Positions 41,301 to 50,300 of a stretch of DNA of 64,000 nucleotides are shown one piece after another. A model generated the notes under the pieces. It saw nothing but the letters and a program-made list of their open reading frames with translations. It ran no database searches and was not told where the DNA came from. Position numbers and translations under genes: made by a program. The DNA is from Euglena gracilis (taxonomy: Eukaryota; Euglenida; Euglenophyceae; Euglenales): positions 58,114,701 through 58,178,700 of the forward strand of contig CP154954.1 in NCBI GenBank assembly GCA_039621445.1. Reading direction: 5' to 3'. Within the stretch, counting starts at the first letter, position 1. Each line of letters begins with the position of its first letter.

Positions 41301-44300
41301 TCCCATACCTGCCCCCCCCCCCCCCGGGGAAACTGTCACCTGACAGGTTGGCCAGTACCGGGGACCCTGACAACTTCCTATGCTGACAGGTTGGCCGGTA
41401 CCAGGGACCCTGACAGTTTTCCGGGCGGGACCCTGACAGGTTCTCGGGCATGACAGCTTCCCGGGGGTGGGGGGGGGTAGGTATGAGTCCAAAATCGGTC
41501 AAAAAAACATCCGGCGCCTTGGGCGCCGGAAAAAAAAATTTCGGGTCCAAAAATTGGTGCGCCCAGAAATATGGGAAGAGGTGGTGGGGGGGTCCACCCC
41601 CCCCCCACCCACCACCCTGGCTGTTTGGCCGATTCCCGTTCTGCCATGGGGGTCGCACGCACCCCTTAACATGCGGGGGGAGTTCCATCCTGACCAGGAC
41701 TCTATTTAACAAACGAGTGTCTTGTGTTATGCGGAATGCTCATAGGAGATGGTTCAGCCCAGGGCTCAACAAAAGGACAGGTGGGGGGGTGGTCTGGACC
41801 CCCCTGCGGGCCAGGAGGGGGGGGGTGGGGGGACACCCCCACCTAAACAGTGGCGCTGTCCAGGTCATACAATTTTTTACCAAACCCGGGGGGGTCACTC
41901 CACTTTTTTGAAAACCAGTCAGTCACTCATTTTCGGAAAACCAGCCAGACACCCCCTAGGGGGTCGGCCACTCAGAAAAACGGCCACTTCCCAGTGACGT
42001 TCGGCCAAAAAAAATTTTCCGGTGCCGGGGTCACTCAAGCCACTTTTGCCCACTCCTGGCCGACCCCCCCCCCCGGGGGGGAGGGGGTCCGGGCCAAAAA
42101 CCAGACAGTCACTCTGAAAAAACAAGGCACCTACCCCCCCCCAGGGGGGTCGGACAGTGCTTACTTTGACTGGTGACCGCTTTTCGGCCGGCGCAAAGCG
42201 CCGGGGCGAAAATTTTTGACCCCCCCAAAACGACCAAAAGTTCCATTTTGGGCGCTTTTTGGGCAAAAATTTGCCAAAAATGCAAAAAATTTTCGGCAAA
42301 ATTTTGCAAAGTGCCGGAGGAAAAATTGACCCTTTTTGGGGGTGGATCCCGGGTACCAGGGTCGGTCCGCCCCCTGGCAGGTGGGGGGGGGGGGTGGTCC
42401 GGACCCCTCCTGTGCGGGCCAGGAGGGGGGGGGACACCCCCCACCTAAACCCCGTACGCCCTCCTTATATAAAACCCTGGGTCAGCCTTGTGTCCGGCCC
42501 GGGGGAAACCTGTGGGGAACTTTCCTTGCCAGTAGTATTACACCCGTCAAAAAAGGTCTCCACACATTTTTCCATCAAAGGTGCTCCGCACAAAACCAGC
42601 TAAAATTTTGGAAAGTGTGGATTTTGATTTTGGTCAGAAAACAAACGGCCCAGAAATGCTTGAACTCTGTGAAGTTGGGCTCTGGAACTTGCTGCGGTGG
42701 ATATAAATATATGGACATAAAGGTGGACATTTAACCAGGCTTCTTTTTAAGATCCCCGGGGGGGGTCCAGGGTGGCGCGGGACCCCATCGGGGGGGGGGG
42801 CGGGGAGCCTCCAAAATCGGGCCCATTAAAGGCAATTTTCAAAATTTTTGGCGCTTCGCGCCAAAAAGGTATACCCGGCGCCTCTGGTGCGGGACCCCCC
42901 CCCCGGTCCGGCCCAGACCCACCCACCCCCCTCCCCCGAGGGGGGGGGGGTGCATTTAACAAAAAACATTTGCATCAAAATTTGCCATCTCGACACCCAC
43001 TCGAGACCCAGGAAAAGCTATTTTACGATCTTTGGCGCAAGCTCCCAAAAAAAAACAGTCCCTTTTTGTTTGGAAAGCACACATTTTTAGATGTATTCTA
43101 CCTACCTCCCCCCCCCTTGTCGTTGACACGCCAATGTTCCAGGAGGGTGCCGTTGACACGGGGGGTGTGTCAACGACACGCCATGTCAATGTCACTGTGA
43201 TTCAATAGGTAGTGTTCCAGAAAAGTGTCGTTGACACGGGGGGTGTCTCAACGATCCGTCGTGTCAACAACAAGGGGGGGGAGGTACAAAAAAAATGCGG
43301 AGGGTCAAATTCAGGGGTCAAAATTGGGCCCAACAGCCGCAGGGGTCAAAAACCGGGGGGGGGGGGTACAAAAAATGCATATTGATACGTGAGACATGCA
43401 GTGCACTGCAGGCTTCTTTTTAAGTCAGAAGACCCCGGGGGGGAGGGGGGGTGGGATGGGGGGGCCGCGCCGGAGGCGCCGGGTATGCCTTTTCGGCGCG
43501 AAGCGCTGAGAATTTTTGAAAATTGCCTTCAACGGGCCCGAATTTGGGGGCCCGGGGGGGGGGGGCAGGGACAGGTGGGGGGGTCCAGAACCCCCCCTCC
43601 CTGCGGGCCAGGAGGGGGGGGTACACCCCCCACCTAAACAGTGGCGCGGTCAGGGTGACCGAATTTCAGCCCAGCGCGAAGCGCCGGGGCGAAAATTTTT
43701 GACCCCCCCCCCAAAGGGCCATTTTGGGCACTTTTTTGGGCAAAAAATTTGCGCCCGCCGGCCGCGCCCTGCCGAAAAAAAATATGATGATGTCAAAAAA
43801 TTTTCGCCGCAGCGCCGGGTGAACGCGCCGCGAGGAGAGAAATTGACGCTTTTGGGGGAGTCCCGGGTACCCCCCCCAGGGTTCGATATAAGGACAGGTG
43901 GGGGGGGGGGTGGTCCGGACCCCCCCTGCGGGCCAGGAGGGGGGGGGGGGGGGGGGGTGGGGGGGGACACCCCCCCACCTAAACAGGTGCGCGGTCAGCG
44001 TGGCCGAAAATATTTGACCCCCAAAACGACCAAAAGTGCCATTTTGGGCACTTCCTTGCAGGTGGGGGGGGGGTGGTCCGGACCCCCCCCCCTGCGGGCC
44101 AGGAGGGGGGGTGTGGGGGGGGGGCACCCCCCACCTAAACCATATACGCCCTCCTTATATCAAACCCTGCCCCCCCCCCAGGGTCGGTCCGAACCCCCCT
44201 GGCAGGTGGGGGTGGTCCGGACCCCCCCCCCTGCGGGCCAGGAGGGGGGGGGGGTGGGGGGACACCCCCCACCTAAACCATGCAGGCCCTCCTTATATCA

Positions 44301-47300
44301 AACCCTGGGGGGGGGGGTCCCGCACCACCCTGGGTGGGTGGCGGGCCCGCCCCTCCCCCCCCGGGGGTCTTAAAAAGAAGCCTTGCACTGCACACGGGTG
44401 TTAAATGAATCACGGTCTGGTAGTTGAGCAATTTGTGTCCAAAAGAAATTGGAAAACAAAATGCGCAAAAAAATGCAAAAAGAAATGTAACAAATCGCAT
44501 TTTCTTCACAATGCACAAAAATACAAACTTTCAAGATCTTGGATTAAGCAATTGCTGAGAATGACAAGTAGTGGCTTGGCTCCCAATCTGTCCCTGCAAA
44601 TAATCGTGTTTCTTTGCCTCAAACTGGCGCAATCCATCCCAGTATGCCCACTGCATGTCAGTATCAAGGTTCATCTTGACCACCCCATTCCGCACTGCTT
44701 CATGAATCTCTGCATCTGTCGAGCCTGAACCACCATGCAATCAGGCACCAACCCAGGGTTCGATATAAAGACAGGTGGGGGGGGGGTCCGGACCCCCCTG
44801 CGGGCCAGGAGGGGGGGGGGTAGGGGGGACACCCCCCACCTAAACAGGTGCGCGGTCTGGGTTACCGAATTTTTGACCCCCAAAACGACCAAAAATGCCA
44901 TTTTGGGCAAAAATGTGCCAAAAATGCAAAAAAATTTCGGCGCAAAGTGCCGGAGGAAAAAATTGACCCTTTTGGGGGGTCCCGGAGACCCCCCCCCCCC
45001 CGAGGGTCGGTCCGGACCATACAATTGCTTACCGACCCCCGGGGGGGGAGGGGGGGGTCACTCCACTTTTTTAAAAACCAGTCAGTCACTTTTTTTTGGG
45101 AAGCCAGTCAGTCACTACCCCCCCCCGGGGGGGGGGGGGTCGGCCACTCAGAAAAACGGCCACTTTCCAGTCACTTTAGGCCATTTTAGGCCAAAAAATT
45201 TTTTCCGGCGCCTTCTGCGCCGGGGTCCCGCAAGCCACTTTTGCCCACTCCTGGCCGATCCCCCCCCCCGGGGGGGGGGGGGGGGGAGGGGGTCCGGGCC
45301 CAAAACCAGTCAGTCACTCTGAAAAAACCAGTCACCCACCCCCCCGGGGGGGGGGGGTGGGACAGTGCTTAAGCAATTGTCTGGTCCGGACCAGGCTTCT
45401 TTTTAAGACCCCCGGGGGGGGGTCCACCCCCCACCAACCCAGGGTGGCGCGGGACCCCCCGGGGGTGGAGGGGGGCGGGGACCCCCCCCCAAAATCGGGC
45501 CCGTTAAAGGCAATTTCAAAAAATTTTCGGCGCTTCGCGCCGAAAAGGTATACCCAGCGCCTCCGGCGCGGGACCCCCCCCCCGGGGGGGGGGGGGGGGT
45601 CCGGCCCGGACCCACCCACCCACCCACCCCCCCCCGGGTGGGGGGGTCTGCTGACTTAAAAAGAAGCCTGGTCCGGACCCCCCTGGCAGGTGGGGGGGGG
45701 GGGGGGGTCCGGACCCCCCCTGCGGGCCAGGAGGGGGGGGGGTGGGGGGGACACCCCCCCCCACCGAAACCATGTACACCCTCCTTATATCAAACCCTGC
45801 ACCAACCTACAGTCTTGTCGCCAAGAGCATAAATAAACAGCCAAAATTTCTGTCCCCCAAAAATTAAAAAATATCAGCGCCCCAAGCACCAAAAATTTAT
45901 TGGGAAATGCCTCAGACGGCCCAATTTTGGGCCCTTCCACCAGGAGGGGGTTGGGGGGGGGGGGTTGACCCCGCACCCATGGGGTTGCGGGGATTCCCAG
46001 CCCTGCCTGGGGGGCTCCCCTTTGGGTTAAGCAAACCTGGTTTTTTGGGGGTTTGAAAAAAGCCCCAGAATCGCAGTTTCGCAAACTTTTCTCGGTTGAA
46101 AATTGGCCAAAAACATCCACCAAATTGTTTTATCTTCTCCGGTGCAAAGGTCCAAAGAAAAATGTCTGGTCTCAGGGGGGTCCCAGACCCCCCTGAAGAG
46201 AATGGGGGTGATCTGGACCATACAATTTCCGGGGGGGGGGGGGGCAAGGCAGAACGGGAAGGCCCGGGGGCACCCGGGAGGTCGGGGGGGGGGGGGGTCG
46301 GTTTTGGGAGGGTTTTGATGCAGAAAAAAGCCATTGAAAATCAAAAAAATTCCAAGAGAAAAAGTCTCAGTAAAATTGGACTGTGCCAAAAATTTGTCCA
46401 TTTTTTTGAGCTTCGTTTTTTATCCCCCTCCTAAAAACAACCAATTTTTAACCGGAAATTTTTGAGATTTTTTTCGTGAAAAAAAAAATTGGTTTTCCAT
46501 CAAAAAATCCTGTAATTTGGGTTCTTTTTTTAAAAAAAACTTCAGAAATTTCCCTCGGCCAACATCCCCGTTTGCCGAAATTGGTGAAAATGCTGTGGTG
46601 GGGGGGGGGGTCGACCAAAAAACCAAAAAAATGCACAAAATTTTGGCACAATCCAATTTTACTGAGACTTTTTCTCTTAGAAAAAGTCTTTTTTTGATTT
46701 GCATCAAAAACCTCCCGAAATCAAAATTTCGAGAAAACGTTGATATTTTTGGAAGGTGTGAAAAAATGGGGCTTTGGGGGGGACCAAAAAAACAACCGGC
46801 ACCTTCGGGTCCGGGAAAAAAATTTGGGGTCCAAAAATTGGTGCCACCAGAACAACGGGAAGAGGTGGGGGGGGGTGGTCGACCCCCCCCACCCACCACC
46901 CTGGCCGCAAGGCCGTTTCCCATTCTGGCCTGGGGGGGGGGGTCACTCCACTTTTGAAAAACCAGTCAGTCACCATTGGGAAACCAGTCAGTCACCATTG
47001 GGAAACCAGTCGGTCACTACCCCAGGCCGGGGGGATCCAGCCTCCGGCTGGCAAAAAGGCTGCTGGCTGGCTGGACCCCCCCGGGGGATAGGGGGGGTCC
47101 GGGACTGGAGGGGGCTGGGCTGGGCTGGGCTGTGTCGATGAAACCCCAAAATTTCCACACCATTTTTTCCATTTCCGACATTTTGATGGATGGCGCTAGA
47201 TCAAGGCTGGGGGGGGGCTGTGATGGAGCAAGCTGTGATGAGGGGAAAAAATGCAGGGATGGGTGACCTGGGCAGCCCAGTTGGCTGCTCCGGCTGGTCT

Positions 47301-50300
47301 GGACCCGACTTTATTTCACTCGACTCCGGGGGGGGGGGGGCTCCCAGCCCGAATTTGTGCTGCTGGCTGGCTGGACCCCACCCCGGGGGATAGGGTACCC
47401 TCCGGCTTAAGAAATTCCCTGGGGGGGGTGTTATTTGGGGGGTGTTATTTGGGAGGGGGATTTACCACCTACAACCTACGGAGAAGCTTCATCCAAAGCT
47501 TTCCCTCCATCATCCAAAGCTTCATCCAAAGCCCTCCCCCTCCCCTCGCACAAAGCCAACGCTCACTAAATACCCCAATGGGACCGGCTTCAGAATTTCC
47601 TCGCACTCAATGCTGTTGGCTGTTGGAGCCTGTGCGGAACACGAGGTAGAGAGGATGGTCCTCAGAGGAGGACAACTGCTTCCGGGCGTAATCCTGGTGC
47701 TCCTTCAACAGATTGGGCTGCAACTTCACATTGCCTGGCTTGTACACACCGTGGACATTGCCGAAAGCAGCAGCAATGGAGAAGTTTGGCGAGATGGCGC
47801 CGAGTGCTTTGTGGACAGCAAAGACCTGCTCCGACGACGTGTACAGCTTGTCATTGGCCACCCCACTGTTGTCCACGCCATCTTCCACACCTCCAGTGAT
47901 ACCAATCTCCATCTCCAACCACAGGTTCAACTTGGCCTGCGGAGTCAGAAGGAATGGAGTTGCACAGAAAACAAAATCAATACCATTCGAGTGAAATACT
48001 TCACGCACGTGCCAATGTTCTCCTCGTCATTTTCTTCACTCAAATCGAGCATGTGGCTGGAGAAGAGGGGGACGCTGTCAGGGTTTGACAGTGGTCCAGG
48101 CACCAGTGGCTGCAAATAGAAAGTCGTTGGCAAGCTGAACTCCAATAGACGGGAAAAATTGGCTAAAAACCTCACAAAAAAACAGGCTTTTGCTTAAGGG
48201 GGTTCTGGCTGGCCAATCGGCCAGACACTGGAAAAAATCGACTGGCTAGACCCCCCCTCCCCCCCGGGGGGGGGGGTCCCCCAACTGGAAAAAAATTTTC
48301 CTCCGGCGCTGTGCGCCAAGGTGGAAATGAGGTTTTTTGCCCCAAAAAAAATTCCGGCCCTTTGCACCGGTCACTGGAAAAAAAATTCCACTAAATAGCC
48401 CTGCTAGCAGACCCCCCCCCCGGGGGGGGGGGTCTGCTTAGAAATCCCACTTGCCAAATTTGGACAAGCTGCAGTCCAGCCTCCCCCCCCCCCGGGGTAC
48501 TGCAATCCCTTAAGCAGAAGCCTGCTCACAAACAGAAAGAGAAAAAATTCGGAAGGTGGAAAACGCATGGAAAGGAGGGAAAAGACAAACCAGGGCGGTC
48601 AGTGCATAGGGGACAGGGCAGAGGTTTTTTTAGGACCGGGGGGGGGGAGGGGGTCAGCACCCCCCCGCCCCCCCCCTTGGGGGTGGCCCCCCGGGGGGGG
48701 GGGGGGGGCTCCCGGGGGACCCACCCACTTTTGCCCGAAAATGGCCAAAAAGTGCCAAAAATAGCACTTTTTTAGCACAAAATTTTTGGCACCGAAAAAG
48801 ATATACCCACCAGCCCCAAACCCCCCGGGCCAATGATTGACTGGTTTTCCGAAGGAAAATGAGTAACTGGTTTTTGGGAAAGTACCCCCCCCCCCTAGTC
48901 GTATGACCGGGTTCCTGCAACCTGTGACCGGGGGGGGGGGGTGGTCGTAACACCCCCATAACCTGCAAACTGTGACCGGGGGGTGGTCGTAACTGAGGGG
49001 GCGGTCATCAGGCTTCTTTTTAAGACCCCCGGGGGGGGGAGGGGGGGGGGCTCCCCCCCACCACCCCCCCCCCCCCGGGGGGGGGGGGGGGGGGGCGGGG
49101 ACCCCCCCAAAATCGGGCCCGTTAAAGGCAATTTTCAAAAATTTTCGGCGCTTTGCGCCGAAAAGGTATACCCAGCGCCTCCGGCGCGGGACCCCCCCCC
49201 CCGGGGGGGGGGGGGGTCGGGCCCTGACCCCCCACCCACCCCCCCTCCCCCGGGGGGGGGGGGTCTGCTGACTTAAAAAGAAGCCTGGCGGTCATAGGTA
49301 AGGGGGTGTTAAATTTTTCGCAACCTGCAACCTGTGACCAGGGGGGGTGGTCGTAACACCCCCATAACCTGCAACCTGTGACCGGGGGGTGGTCGTAAAT
49401 GAGGGGTGGTCGTACGACTAGGGGAGGGGGGGGGTAGTAGTGACTAGTAACCCAGCGGGTGGTCCAGACCATCCCAGATGTTGGGAGGGCGGTCCGAGCA
49501 GTCATTCCTTAAAAATGTCCGGAAATATTTCGCGGGATTTGCTTCCGCGAAATTTGTCCGCGCAAATTTTCTCTACCCCCCCCTCCCCTAGTCGTATGAC
49601 CGGGTTCCTGCAACCTGTGACCGGGGGGGGTGGTCGTAACACCCCCATAACCTGCAACCTGTGACCGGGGGGTGGTCGTAAATGAGGGGGCGGTCATAGG
49701 TAAGGTGGTGTTAAATTTTTCGCAACCTGCAACCTGTGACCAGGGGGGGTGGTCGTAACACCCCCATAACCTGCAACCTGTGACCGGGGGGTGGTCGTAA
49801 ATGAGGGGTGGTCGTACGACTAGGGGAGGGGGGGGTAGGGCAAAATTTTTCCTCCCCCCCGGTACTGACCAAATGATTTTATGCCCCTCCCCAGGTCCTG
49901 AAAAAACCTCTGGTGCGCACCGTCTCCATGCCATTTGCCCCAAGGTTTGCGTGGGTGGTTGGCATGTTCAAACAAGGCACAATTTTTTGGGTTCCCTGGA
50001 TGAACTACAAACATTGAAATTGTGGCAAATTTTCCAAAAATTGGAAAACATTTTCAAAATCATTGTGACGGATCATCAAAAATTTATCGAAATTCTTGCT
50101 TGTATGGTGTTAAACATCCCTGAATATTCTTGGGCCGACTAAATCACCAGGTAAAAGACAAAAAACCTGATAAACCACAAACTTCTTTTCCACAAATGAA
50201 CCCGGAAATGCATAATGAACCCGGAAATGCATTCTTGACACTGGCTTTGTGATTTGCTCCATATCACACTTTGCTCTGTGTGGGGCTCCGCATGTCAATC

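Larger units (their letters stand above)
38317..44581 (-). other. fba intron 5 (6.3 kb, boundaries uncertain)
   Basis: The putative 5' end after GGACAGATTGGG reads AGCCAAGCC, which resembles the nonconventional starts AGCCAG and AGGCAA of introns 2 and 1. The 3' side looks conventional (TTTTTTTCAG). No GT donor fits the frame, and no CTG-N5 end is obvious. It contains a TIR element next to exon 6 (38407-38783), satellite-like copies, AT-rich filler and several MITE-like elements. Confidence 0.55.
44737..47635 (-). other. fba intron 4, nonconventional (2.9 kb)
   Basis: Starts GCACAGGCTCCAAC and ends GTTGGTGCCTGATTGC, giving CAG at +4 to +6 and CTG at -8 to -6. The ends are inverted repeats, CAGGCTCCAAC against CAGGCACCAAC (10 of 11). 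Splicing gives LYLVF-HGGSGST, exactly the family sequence. A family 2 element (44754-45799) has inserted into the right TIR. Confidence 0.88.

Noticed and set aside
44671-45024. Minus-strand 117-codon frame overlapping aldolase exon 5
   Set aside because: It reads exon 5 in the wrong frame and runs into the family 2 element.
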